NCBI GenBank assembly: GCA_024704765.1
Contig: JAKMXF010000351.1
Coordinates: forward strand, 100,136-164,135
Direction: 5' to 3'
Length of the DNA: 64,000 bases
Source: Oopsacas minuta
Lineage: Eukaryota; Porifera; Hexactinellida; Lyssacinosida; Leucopsacidae
This document shows positions 10,552 through 21,899 of the stretch, one piece after another. The position numbers were made by a program, and so were the translations under genes. Numbering within the stretch: position 1 is the first letter of the stretch; the number at the start of each line of letters is the position of its first letter. Under the pieces are notes generated by a model that was not told where the DNA came from, made no database searches, and saw only the letters and a list, made by a program, of their open reading frames with translations.

Positions 10552-11924
10552 TGGTCGTGATGCTGCTGCTTGTCAGTATGCTTCACAGGTCAAACTGATG
10601 TATCAGGCCCTGAAGTTGTAACAACAGGCTTTGAGCATAATTGCACGTCGCGAAGCGATCGAAGATACTATCGTAGAGCTAACTTCTGATGGAAAGGAAT
10701 TTGCCGCTTATACTTTCCGACAAAGAGCTGGAATCTCTCATGAAGCTATAAGTTCAACAGTAGTCTTTCCTATTGCACACATACACTTATACTTACGTAT
10801 GCTTGATTGGTTCCTGAATATTTTATCTGATAGCAGCAGGAAGACGTGACTGGGCTGATCATGTAAATATTTGGATAAGCCATAAACTGATTTCACAACG
10901 GATTATAGAATTTACGAATATTCATTTTGAGGAGCCTTGAGGAAGTGGGAACACTAGCACTGGTATCCTGTTCGTTTGTTCTTTTCTGATAATCTCCATT
11001 TTCAAATAGTACTCGCCTTTTTACCTCGAGAAGACATTGAAAATCTTCTGCTCTTCTTCGTGTAACTAATTCCTCTCAGAACTTCACTGTTACTAACCTC
11101 AAGGCACTATGAGAAGAAATATATTTCTTCCCGTTAGATCATTACCCCTGGGTTTCAATAACCACAGTGCATAAATCTCTAGCACATACCTATTAATTTA
11201 TAGAACTGAATGATAATCGTGCCCTTAAAAGATTCTCTGAAGAATGTTTGGAACAGGCACCCATAAGCTAAATACGCAGGTTTAGTGAGTATCCATCGCG
11301 AAAATCAAATTTTCTTCAAGAAATGAAAGACATATTCCCCCGAATATACGTAGTAGGACAAACAGTACTCAATGAGAAGTTTCCTAAGTGTCTCAAATGT
11401 GAGAAAATTGGAGAGTTGTGACATCAACGAGGTTGTAAAGCGAAGATAAGCTGCGACAGTTCAGATATTGATTCTATTGTCAAACACTTGCTGGAATTTA
11501 TTGATAATGTTTAAAAATATAGTAACATTATAATAAGTTAGAGTGTATTTTGTGAGTCATGTAAATATTAGACGATTTATAAATTACATCAAATAGTAAC
11601 ATTTTAGCTTGACACCCATAGTAACTAAAAGTATAGAATGGAAAGTTATATATTTTCGCATTATTCACATTATATAACCCATAATTATGCTATATCATCA
11701 CAAATTTAGAACATAGAAAATTAATTAAATTTCACAAAAATTTGTTTTTAATGATAAAAGTAGCATTAGAACTACGCCCAGTATAAGTTTGATAGTATTT
11801 TGAATGATGAAATTATATTGATAGGAATTTATATTGGGTGAACAAACAAGATTTCAAAAGGCCCGAAAATTCACATAATTTGGAGTGTCTATGGGATATT
11901 ACACACTCGGATGTACCATTAACT
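10552..11924. other. Unassigned region with possible decayed coding
   Basis: A 72-codon frame at 10631-10849 (ARREAIEDTIVELTSDGKEF) and a later stretch at about 11280-11515 (EMKDIFPRIYVVGQTVLNEK, then FPKCLKCEKIGEL, with one stop before HQRGCKAKISC) have protein-like composition on the + strand, including a CxxC pair. I do not recognise either. They could be fragments of one lost gene or of a mobile element. Confidence 0.3.
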
Positions 11925-12058
11925 TGGCAAATGAATTCAATTATTTTGGCAACTGAACTGAAAATTCAACTATTCTGGCAAATGAATTCAATTATTTTGG
12001 CAACTGAACTGAAGATTCAATTATTTTGGCAAACGAATTCAATTAATTTGGCAAATGT
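11925..12058. repeat. 51-bp tandem repeat (about 2.6 units)
   Basis: Units start TGGCAAATGAATTCAATTAT at 11925, 11976 and 12027. Because 51 is a multiple of three, the + strand shows a repeated 17-residue peptide beginning WQMNSIILATELK within a 74-codon open frame (11838-12062). I see no reason to regard that frame as a gene. Confidence 0.85.
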
Positions 12059-12259
12059 TTAAAATTATACGCTCTTTATATTGGTATCATTTCAACATTT
12101 CCCTTTGTAGAGTGTGGATTCATATACTCAGACCAGAATGTTAAAAAATGTATAGAAACATTATTAACATTAGTAACTTCTAGGTTGGGTTCTAAACAGT
12201 TAATAGTTACTAGGAAGTAATTCTAAAATAGAAAATATGATTAATTACTAGATATTGTT

Positions 12260-12615
12260 CTACATTAATGAATAACAAGTCCCTCTTTTGGGCCTGCCTG
12301 GATTTTTCTTCGCTGATTTTACGAAAGTGGTTACATTTGGGTGGGCGTCCATTTTCTTATTCAATAATCCATAAGCGATAACACGAGAACATGCTTTGTA
12401 GTGCATATAGCTGGGACAAGTGCAGGAATACTGAACTTTGTATCCACAAGATTCATCTAAGGATTCTGTAATGACATAGAAACCTTCTCTTTCTAAAATA
12501 AAGGAATCAAGATCTGTATATTGATCCACATGTAGAGACGCAGATTTATATTTCAAAAATAAGTCGGTAACTTCTTGTATATATTCTTCCGAAGAAAAGT
12601 ATAAAAGTTGTAACC
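12260..12615 (-). pseudogene. SWIM-type zinc-finger fragment of a MULE-like transposase
   Basis: Open frame continuing from about 12615 down to 12260. It contains YSCTCPSYMHYKACSRVIAYGLL-type sequence: CxC followed by Cx(H), where the expected His is replaced by Arg, so the finger looks damaged. A basic KKNPGRPKRG tail follows, as in the C-termini of many MULE-derived proteins carrying SWIM domains. No MULE catalytic domain is visible next to it, so it is a 3' fragment. Family assignment rests on the CxC pattern and the tail. Confidence 0.6.
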
Positions 12616-12724
12616 TTCTACATGGGATGACAAATTGCTTTCGAGAGGTACCATAACTTAATTGTCACCCTGTACTACTATATCGATGCCATAGTTACAA
12701 GTTGTAGTCAAAATAGAATAAACG

Positions 12725-12965
12725 CAATCTGAACCCAGGAATATTAGATTGGAGACTGTTAGTAAGATTAAATAAAGATTTTCTCCTGTCAGAACCCAGA
12801 AATATAGTTTGGACTGCATCCACTATATTTATTACAACTTGGTTCCTGTGAGAACCAACGGGATTAGTTGGGAAGCTGCTAGTTAGGGAAATTTTTTTGA
12901 CACTTGACAGGTCCCAGGGATGTTAGCTTCGAGTAAATTAACTGATTGAATAGTACCTGTTTTCG
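12725..12965. repeat. Degenerate ~60-bp tandem repeat
   Basis: Four diverged units beginning with variants of TGTCAGAACCCAGGAATATTAG at about 12730, 12787, 12848 and 12907. Confidence 0.55.
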
Positions 12966-13510
12966 TTAGTACCAACTAATCTTAGTGCTATAAGTGTTCC
13001 TTATTGAAACATAGAATTTGTCCATTAAATGTTGATCCAGGAGGAGTAGACTGATTCAGGAATATCCATGCCAAGTAAAATCATAATTTCAATCTAATAT
13101 ATTTCTTCTTTCTCTTTTTAAATGTTCGGGTGAAAATACAGGATACTCCTACTAAAAGGCCCCTCATAACACCTAAGAGACTATATAATATCGTGGTATT
13201 TCAATCAATATCCACAGCAATTGTTTTGGACTTCAGTCACTTGGATTGATGAATATATCAATCAAATACCAACAAGGTATACGAAACGTTTGAAAGAAGA
13301 GAGAGATGTATAATTTTTGTGTATGTCTAAGATACAGCAGTCCGGAATAGACAGAACCGATCGGGTTCAGGTCGGTCTTGTGAGGTTGTCAAGTGTGGTC
13401 TGGACGGTCCAAATTCACAAACTAACGGTCTGGACAGTTCCAGACGTCCAGAAAACTATAGGACGGCCCTTTCCGATCCATGAAATTGCAGGACACGCTG
13501 CACTATAGGT

Positions 13511-13567
13511 GCATGTGTCTGTGTCTGTGTCTGTGTATGTGTATGTGTGTGTATGTGTAAGTGTGTG
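13511..13567. repeat. TG-rich microsatellite
   Basis: Run of TGTGTC/TGTATG/TGTG units. The preceding 13330-13500 has GGTCTGGACGGTCC-type words that reappear near 21570-21620 (GCGGTCTGGACCAG), hinting at another small dispersed repeat. Confidence 0.85.
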
Positions 13568-14500
13568 TTTCTAAAATTTGTGTAACATAATATTTGAACA
13601 TTTTAGGGGATTTTCCCCTGCCAAAAAGATAATTCAAACATACGCAATATAATCAAATATTAGCTCTTACAAAACTAAGTGCAAATAAATGGGAACAAAC
13701 GTGAGAAAACATGTACTTATTGCTTAGTATTACGTATATATAAATCTGACGAATTTGGAAATACACAATATTTCATATTGAAATCAAAATATGAATTTTC
13801 GAGTCTAGTATATTGATCCCATGCCTGGAGGGTTTCGGAAGCAGTTTACTGCAAACATGTGCTGAAAACATGTTATAACTTGAGAGATATTTTATAATAT
13901 ATACCATATTTCCTTGAAAAGTAACCAGGTGAATATTAATTCCATTTGCCACATTCATTACCCATTTGATGTCGAAATAATTCATTTATAGAATTTTTCC
14001 CGAACGGGGACCCAGCGAATATCTGCAAGTGACCTCAATCCTTTTGCCACTGTGGAGAATATCGACATGATAATGAAGATCTTGGTGGGTTTGTCCAGAT
14101 CTGATCCATGTTGCAAATAGAATCTATAAATATAAGGTTGGGAGTGAAGACAAGCATTTTGAATATGCGATTTCGCGCTCATATAATGAATTGAGGAAAA
14201 CTCTAAAAATAATAAATAAATTGCATTTCAAAAATATTACCCCTTGTCGACGAAGAGTGACAATCAAATTCTTTAACATCTTCAATCGGTCGCGTTCACT
14301 CCCTAGTATATTGTATCACTTAATTCGTCTATACTATAACTTGACTTATTATCAACCCATAGAAGAACACCAGAGAAATACCTGTATATATTACAAGTTG
14401 AGAAATTTGCATTGTAATAATATAGTGTTAATTATAGATTGGTTGCAAAAGCTATGTTTGAATAGAAACCTCTGGTCTTCAATGAACTATCGAAGCTGAT
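13568..14500. other. AT-rich spacer, no convincing gene
   Basis: Short open frames occur on both strands (e.g. 102 codons at 14191-14499), but they lack motifs and have the composition of the AT-rich background. I see no RNA gene or repeat. Confidence 0.4.
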
Positions 14501-14519
14501 AGTAATGTTGATTGCGTTG

Positions 14520-15030
14520 GTTCATGGGATGACTCACAGTCTACTCGTTGTTGTAGCTGTTTGACTGCATCAGACATAGCGGTTGAAATACAAAAGTGGT
14601 AACAACTTCTAGACGGTTTAAATGCCAAAGAGGGCATGCATTGAAGTAATGGAGGCACTCGACGACATACCAGTTTAGAGTACAGCAGTTATAGATCTCA
14701 TAGTAACTTCATTCATATCTCTTGGTGTAAAAGGCACATTGACACAGGTATTGTGGTTAGTATGACGAGAGAGGTTGAGGAAGGGAAGGTAGCATGTTCT
14801 TTATGACATCTATCGCATTTGACTCTGAAGAAATTCTGCCAGCTACGAGTCCGACTTTCTTCATATTGGGTAAGACTGCTAATACAGTCATTGTAACGGA
14901 ACGAAGAGAATACCTCGGCTAGGATGCCCACACCAATGACTCTCATGCCAGTTGGTATGTGTGCATCTCTCTCTGATTCTCCTTGAGCTGAACGTAGTAA
15001 CATAGGTTTAGAACGGGTCTTTGGTGGCAT
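14520..15030 (-). pseudogene. Possible Mutator-like transposase N-terminal fragment
   Basis: The frame from 15030 begins MPPKTRSKP and contains MRVIGVGILAEVFSSF, a Cys region ending VKCDRCHKEHATF, and NFFRVKCDRC. The arrangement of an IxxxGILAE-type helix followed by paired cysteines resembles the N-terminal zinc-binding part of Mutator-like transposase proteins, though the first expected Cys pair is incomplete. After a frame break near 14713 a further stretch (MSDAVKQLQQRVD) is open to about 14520. Assignment is tentative. Confidence 0.4.
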
Positions 15031-15432
15031 CCTGAGTTTAGCAGTGTAGCATCTGAATGGGAGAATCTTTCTATTTCTTTAGGACGCTTCGGATAGAGTG
15101 CTGTTATCGAATCCTGTGCAGCTGTAGGGCTAGGTTTGCGATCCGTAACGTTTTACCTTGGAAAAATTGCTGCTTCTTTCGAGGAGAGGAGCTGGGACCT
15201 TTGGAAATATGAAGTCAGATTGTTCAGATGTTACTTCATGAGACAATCCAAGAGAGAAGAACGCTTGACAAATCCATGGAGAGGTTGGACTAACCGCTGT
15301 TTAGAGTGTTATAGGTTTTGGTAGAGGGGAACATCTAGGAGAAATTGTATCCAGGGGAGGCACAGGAGGTAAGAAAATACTAAACAAATCCTCTAAATCG
15401 CTCGAATCTGTCGAATCTGATATGGGTGTGTC

Positions 15433-16071
15433 CAGTGGCATCCTGCTGTGGGAGCGGATGGGAGCACCGCTCCCATACTTGTTTTAACTAATCAAATTGG
15501 CAAGTCAGAAATACTTCACATGTTACTGAATTTGTGTACCTAATATCTACAGTAGCATAAAATCAATATTTGAAATAAATTGAAATTTGTTCCAAATATA
15601 ATTAAGTCGAGTTGAGAGAGCAAATGTTTACTTTATAGCGTCGTGAATATATTGTACTTGTTTGAAGAACAATGGGAAGTTTTACCTCAACTACGTATTA
15701 TTTTATCCGAATCTAGCCGTTAATCGTAAACAAATATCTATTTCAACTGATTCTTTTAATTGAGTAATAATTAAGTTATAAGCAACGTGTTCTGGAATGT
15801 AGGATGTATAAAGTGATTAGTTATAATATCCTGAGCCCCATAAACAAGAAGAAATTTGGAAGTATTATTAGTTTAATAATTTTGGATACTCAATCACTTA
15901 TTAGAACTCTATTTTCAGATTTACTACTAAACCTTTGATATTATTCATACTTATCATATTAATTCAATTCAGCTATATTGTTTGAATTTTGATTAGAAAA
16001 TAGGATATATTCAATTGAATTTGAAATTTGAAATACCACTCCCATGCTTAAAATTAGAGCAGGACATCCTG
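15433..16071. mobile_element. Non-autonomous hAT-type element
   Basis: 639 bp without coding capacity. Left end CAGTGGCATCCTGCT, right end (read inward) CAGGATGTCCTGCT. Flanked by perfect 8-bp direct repeats GGTGTGTC at 15425-15432 and 16072-16079, the hAT-type duplication length. Its ends differ from those of the hAT at 6133-8307, so it belongs to another family. Removing it gives a continuous GATATGGGTGTGTCACCAGC. Confidence 0.88.
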
Positions 16072-16079
16072 GGTGTGTC

Positions 16080-18339
16080 ACCAGCCTATCTGAAAATATG
16101 TTCTTCATAAGTTGAATCGCTTGAGTCATCTGAGACATTGCTAATTATCAAATAATTTACTGTACTGACAGGGAAAATTTATTAGGAACATAATCGGGAG
16201 AAAGTTCCAATAATTGTAATCACATACTTGCCACCTGTCTTGAATTTATCTGGACTTCCGGTCTTAGTCCAATGTCCCGCCAAAATTAGGAATTGTCCGA
16301 ATCTGTTGATCAGTCTAATGAAAACATACTACTTCCCGATAATTCCCTCTAAGGGGCAGTTCAACATCATTTTACGCAAAATTTGCTTTTTGACCGTTTT
16401 GTAATATAAAATGAATGGGGATGTTACACTCTGCTGTGGATACCACCCTCTCCTTAACAGAGTTACTTAAACGTTTGAACAAGTCCACATTCTTATAATC
16501 TTCTGTCCACTCTTCTCTTAGCTCATTTTACAAATAAGTAGTATGCGATAATTGGGTGTTCATTATTTAATTACTTAAGTTGTGCACATATTTCACTGCT
16601 AGTATTCTTTGCTGACTTAACTCTTGCCTAAAAATTTAAAAATTGAGCGTGTATATAAATCCGTAAATTTTTAGTTCTGAAAATAAGTATGAATATTTTG
16701 CGGAACCATTCCGCTAAATTCCGTAATAGGAAAACCCAGATTCCTTGAATGATTATGTTCCGTTCAGTAAACTACCTATATCTGAACAGAGAACTTTAGA
16801 CACTAAATCGGAAAAATTTGACAAAGTTGCGATCATTTTACTATATACGTCGAAGTCTATGGGAATATATTGCAATACTGAATGAAGCCAAATTATTTTC
16901 CATGTATTTACGATGCAAATGCATACCCCTCTCACACGTTCAACATTTCTATGAGTTTGTATTTTATGTTTCACAGAAATTAAATCTTATGGTTTACTGT
17001 TTGCATTATAAGAAATACTCGACCGAGTCCAGTAGTATTTGTTCGAAAATGAAGTGGGGGACGCTCCTAAACATATTAATAGGCCTGGGCATCCTGCATG
17101 GACTCCCAGTACACCCCTGATACTAAACTACGTCCATGACTAATCACTATATTTAAGGGAAGTACAACATTTCGCTCCAGAGCATATCTTAAGCACACTG
17201 TTCCCTCTAATTTTCTTGGGAAATATGATGGGGATACAGTCAAATTCCAGGGGTACAACCAAAAATCCGGTGATACAGACTAAAATATTATACATTTCAG
17301 GCAATTTTCCTGGTGATCAAACATATTCAAGCGAAAATTCCGGAATAGTAAGGTGTAAAAATGGGAACACTGCGGGTTACCTGTCAAGCTTTAACTGGTC
17401 TGCACGGACCAGTTATGGATGCTGCAACCGTAGGCGGAGTAATATTCCTATTACAATGTTGGTTATCATACACTAGTTTGTAATACTATTGGATAGTTGA
17501 GGTATTTAGAATATTAGTCTTCATACGTGTCCTAAAAGTGGCTCCATTAATCATAACTTAGTTTAGTTAGTTTCATGACCTCTCTTTGTAAAACAGTATA
17601 GGAAATAACATAAAATAAAAGCTCGTAGAAATACTGAACGTGTGTGCGTAGTAGGCATAAGCAAAGTGAATACAGCTAATTTGGCTTCATTCAGTTATTG
17701 CAATATATACCATAAACTTTGGCTTATATAGTAAAATGATTGCAACCTTGTCAAATTATGGCCGATTTTAGTGTACTAAAGTTCTTTGTTCATTATTCCA
17801 CGGCTCTATGACTTCAAAATAACCCCTAGCGTCGATTAAAAAGGAGTCACCTTCCGGTACAAGACACTAGTTATACTACCACATTTGATATTTAGCACTT
17901 AAATAGCCCCAAATAATTTATTTTCCCAATATTGGCAAATTTCTAGGAAAGCCTTTTGATTTTGACTTCCCAGACTAATTTCCACTGTTATTCTGTGCGC
18001 AAATATATCCCTCCAAAAATGTTATTGAAAAGGTTGACCTACATACTCCATCAGATTTGGACGTACAGGTACAAACTTTGGTTCTATCGAGAGCACTGAT
18101 TATTCGCCTCAACTCGTAAAACGAATTAGCAAGGCAATCGCTTATGAATGCCTTATTATATTTTCGGCATAAGCCTTACTCTTCCACATTTCATAATAGG
18201 CATATTGTTAATAATTCCTATCCCATAATCCGTGTGAGTCCGATTTTTGACAGTTGATATAGGCAGCAATTATCTCTTCTTTTGCATTAGATCTAATTTA
18301 TAATTTTCCGCAACGAATTTTTCTAAGTCTTTTGATGAT
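16080..18339. other. AT-rich DNA upstream of the Rel gene
   Basis: No recognised gene. A small perfect hairpin TAACTGGTC-TGCACG-GACCAGTTA lies near 17392-17415. Any promoter for the Rel-family gene should lie here, but I could not identify a convincing core promoter or a clear NF-kB site close to the start. Confidence 0.4.
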
Positions 18340-19680
18340 ATGAGCATTACATCTCAGTTTTTATTTACTGATGAACCAGCACCATATGGTACCCGATTCC
18401 GTTATGTGAGTGAGGGAACCTGCCATGGTCCCATTCTTGGACAATCATCAATTCAAGGGAATAGAACTCATCCGAATGTAACTTGTATCGGGAATTTTCA
18501 GGATGGCCTAAAGGCAATTTTGCTAGTTTCACTTGTATCAGATGTTTCAAGAGATCCCTTAACATATGGCATGCACGGACATACATTTTTTGGAAAAAAT
18601 GTGTATAATGGCCAATATATTGCACAGCTTACTGCATCTGATTCAAAATTTAATCACCAACTACAAGGTGTTACTGTCATACACACTAAAAGTTCTGACA
18701 AGAATAGCATACTATCAGGGAAGTATATCCAAGACATTATTCTTAGTCGACGAGGTATCTGTGACTACTCTAGATTAATGAAACTTCACAATAGTACTTG
18801 TACAACCATGCAGCTAAATTTACAATGGTTACAGACGGAATACCCAGAATTTGTATCGGATTCAAAAATTGCAGCTTCAAATGTTCAATATCTTGCCAAC
18901 CAGGTCCGACTAAAATTTGATTTGTTTATTCAGGATGAATACACTGGCTTGTATACTAATCCCCCTAAAACAATTTTATCGCAAGTTGTCCACAATACTA
19001 GGGACAAAGAACATAAACCATTACATATTCAGAGGTCTAGCCGTAGTTCAGGTTCTACGATGGGTGGAGAAGAGATATTTCTATTTTGTGATGAATTTAT
19101 TCCAAGAGACTTAGAAGTAGTCTTTTATAGTGAAGAATATCCTGGTCAAATTATTGGATATGGGAAATTTTCTCCTGCTGATATTCATAATAAATGTGGA
19201 ATTGTTTTTAAAACTCCCCCTTTGTTACATTCTATCAATATTCCATTGCGTACGAATTTTTGTTTGAAACGTGGGGAAATGTCAAGTAATTGTTTTAATT
19301 TTCTTTTTAATCCGTTAATCCAACATAATGTTCCATTTCAAGATTTTGGATCTTTATATTCTGAACCAATTTTTTCCCCATTGAAAACTCTACCATGGAA
19401 ATCTGACTCTCCTGGTAAAATTCATCCGCAAGAAATGCCGATGGAGAGTTTCCCATCTGCTCAATTAATCAATACACACGAGTATCAAAATTACGATCAT
19501 TATTCTCAAGATATTAATCCTAACAATAGTAGCCATTATTCCCCGTTCTTGTCCAAAATAAGTCAAGTATCTGGCTTGGAAAATCAGTCTAATCCTTTCA
19601 TTTCAAATTTCGAAAATCTGCCAGTATCTAATAATCTACAGCTTTATCCCGATCCTAACTTGTATAATAATCCCCTTTGA
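18340..19680 (+). CDS. Rel/NF-kB family transcription factor, single exon
   Basis: 446 aa, from the first ATG after an in-frame TAA at 18301. Rel proteins bind kB sites as dimers and drive innate-immune and developmental genes. The N-terminal DNA-binding half starts with the recognition loop RFRYVSEGTCH (residues 19-29): the contacting Arg, Arg, Tyr, Glu and His are kept, but the usual loop Cys is Ser (S24), as I recall for Relish. Residues ~235-325 form the IPT dimerisation half, with GGEEIFLFCDEF (242 on) and GYGKFSPADIHNKCGIVFKT, closer to p105/Relish than to Dorsal. After it come ~115 residues rich in Ser, Asn and Pro, a possible activation tail. There is no ankyrin repeat region and no clear basic nuclear-localisation cluster after the IPT domain. 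The gene is uninterrupted by introns, which is unusual and may indicate a retrocopy. Class assignment within Rel is inferred. Confidence 0.92.
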   Translation: MSITSQFLFTDEPAPYGTRFRYVSEGTCHGPILGQSSIQGNRTHPNVTCIGNFQDGLKAILLVSLVSDVSRDPLTYGMHGHTFFGKNVYNGQYIAQLTASDSKFNHQLQGVTVIHTKSSDKNSILSGKYIQDIILSRRGICDYSRLMKLHNSTCTTMQLNLQWLQTEYPEFVSDSKIAASNVQYLANQVRLKFDLFIQDEYTGLYTNPPKTILSQVVHNTRDKEHKPLHIQRSSRSSGSTMGGEEIFLFCDEFIPRDLEVVFYSEEYPGQIIGYGKFSPADIHNKCGIVFKTPPLLHSINIPLRTNFCLKRGEMSSNCFNFLFNPLIQHNVPFQDFGSLYSEPIFSPLKTLPWKSDSPGKIHPQEMPMESFPSAQLINTHEYQNYDHYSQDINPNNSSHYSPFLSKISQVSGLENQSNPFISNFENLPVSNNLQLYPDPNLYNNPL

Positions 19681-21640
19681 AATTATTTATTCCATGCAGT
19701 TACATTGAATTAATTTACCATTGCAAGGGTATTCTATCTTGTTATAATACGATATTTACTGATTTTTCCATTTACATATTCTCAAGCGAATCAAGCTTTA
19801 CGTTGAAGATGATGTTTAGAATTCTACATATTATTATAGGAAGCCTGTAAGAATGTGGATTTTATGTTGTTTGTTTGTCATATTTGACAATTTTTTTACT
19901 TTTCATTTATTCAGTATTTTGCTTCAATCAATTTATATACAACTATCGCCCTTCGCTTGATAGGTCTTTGCGCGAGATGCAGTCATATACTCAGCACTTC
20001 ATTCTTCAAGAGTTAGTCTAAGTCGTGACCTACGTCAGATAGGGCCCAGGCATTATATCAACAATTGTAACCAGGGTAATGCAGGGCCGGACTAAGGTAG
20101 TTTTGGGGCCCTATGCTAATTTCTGATGGGCGCAATTCACAAAATTATTCATAAATAATCGGAAGTATGGAAACCGTTTAATTTGCAGGTGGTCGATCTT
20201 TAATCTTTACTACTACATAGTTGTAAACTTTAGCAAATATTTATCAGTGAGATTTCCTTAGGAACAGTTGGATTTCTGAAGTTTTTGATATGAAATGGAT
20301 GGCTGATAGGAATTTTACCCCTCATAATAGCGTATTAGTTTATTTGGTTATGGACCACTCTTATAACTACGAATTCTCCAAAACAATCTAAAGTGAGATC
20401 AATATGAAAGCGAAATTGTGCGCAAATCCGTGAGACTTGGCAACTATGCCACTATCATAATTATTTTTACCATTGTATGTATTATTGTATTCAACAAACA
20501 GTCCACTCTTATAATTGGTTCATGTTTTGAATTAAATATCTATTAGAACTTAGCATATGGCTTCCCACAGAGATAAAAAGAGATAATATTCTAATATTAG
20601 ACATATACCACTTTCTTTGCACCTCTTTCAAGGATATTAGATTAGATACTTATACAACCTGTGTATGTTCAACTAATATAGTATTAAATAAATCACTGCA
20701 CAAGGTCTTGCTTATAGGAGGTAACAAGTTATTGAATTTTCAAATGCCAAACATTAAATAACCTCATGCCAGATCCTACGGAAAAATAATTATTCGCTCG
20801 ATTATGTAAATTTTAGTGAAGGATTTAGATCATACTCTAGTAATTATCTTCAAAGTTTTTCAAACAAAATCCAGCATTTAGCAAGTAAGGTTCATGCACT
20901 TCCAAACATCTTTATATGAACATTGAGGTATATCTTTGGGAAAATGCTATTTTTCCTCAAGGCGACTATAACAAATGTCATATAGTGAGACTATTTTGGT
21001 TGGAGATAAAATATTCCAAATGGATGTATACTCAATTAAATGTGCACGATTATAGCATCAAACTAAGGTTCTGTATTTGAATGGAAATATACCAAGAATT
21101 CATCTTATTGATCTTTAGTAATCCGTAAAAATAATAGAACCAATAGAGGAATGGTAAAACTGACATTTTCGAATTTACAGTCATATTAAAAACAAGTACA
21201 TCTAGTGAACATGGGCACATTAGAGGGTGTACTTTGAGGAGACCAGGATAACAATTATCACATACTTTCCAATCATCCAAGTGAACCCTGGATAATCTCG
21301 GGGATTTGACTTATGATCCAGGAGAAAAATTTGTAAATCCAGTGAATATATTGATTATTTATGGGATTTTTTTCTCATCGAGTGGTATTTTTGTACAATA
21401 TATTTAAGTTCAGATTGATTATGTTGACATGTTCCTGAGTTTTGAGTGGACCAAATATAGCACATTTACATCCGCCAATAAACTTTCAACCTCTCATGAT
21501 ATGGCCAAATTACTTAGCCAATATGCTGTACATACCGGACTTACCGAACCCTTACATCCACTCAGAGATGTAGCGGTCCAGTCCATCCGCTTTTCCTCAA
21601 GTGCGGTCTGGACCAGTAACGAGTTCAATTCATGAATGGA
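19681..21640. other. Downstream of Rel gene; no gene recognised
   Basis: AT-rich. Contains one copy of a short dispersed word CGCCCTTCGCTTGATAGGTC (19946), repeated in diverged form at about 22045 and 23010, and a GC-richer patch GGGCCGGACTAAGG near 20083. Short open frames (e.g. 21050-21280 on the - strand) lack recognisable features. Confidence 0.4.
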
Positions 21641-21644
21641 ATTG

Positions 21645-21895
21645 AGATTTTTGTTTCAAGTTCCATTTCCATTCAGAATGGGAATGGGAATTAAAGTGCT
21701 GAGAATGGGAAATAATTCTCATCCCAAGGAATGGGAATAGGAATTAAGTCATTAATTCCCAGTAGTAAAGGACTGCAAATGGGATTAATTCCAATTCTAA
21801 AGGATTTTGATGGGACTTAATTGAATAATTAAGAGAATCAAAGGGCTGTAAACGAGAATTGAGCACTTTTGAAGAATAGAAAATGGGAATTTAGG
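21645..21895. repeat. GGAATGGGAAT-type degenerate tandem repeat, copy 1
   Basis: Diverged units around GGAATGGGAATAGGAATTAA, alternating with ATTCCCAG-type complements, e.g. ATGGGAATAGGAATTAAGTC near 21732. The same family is seen at 23975-24165. Confidence 0.7.
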
Positions 21896-21899
21896 CCAT

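Noticed and set aside
11838-12062. Open frame with a 17-residue repeat
   Set aside because: Explained by a 51-bp tandem DNA repeat; multiples of three stay open by construction.
14191-14499. 102-codon open frame on the + strand
   Set aside because: Composition matches AT-rich background; no domain or homologous copy seen.
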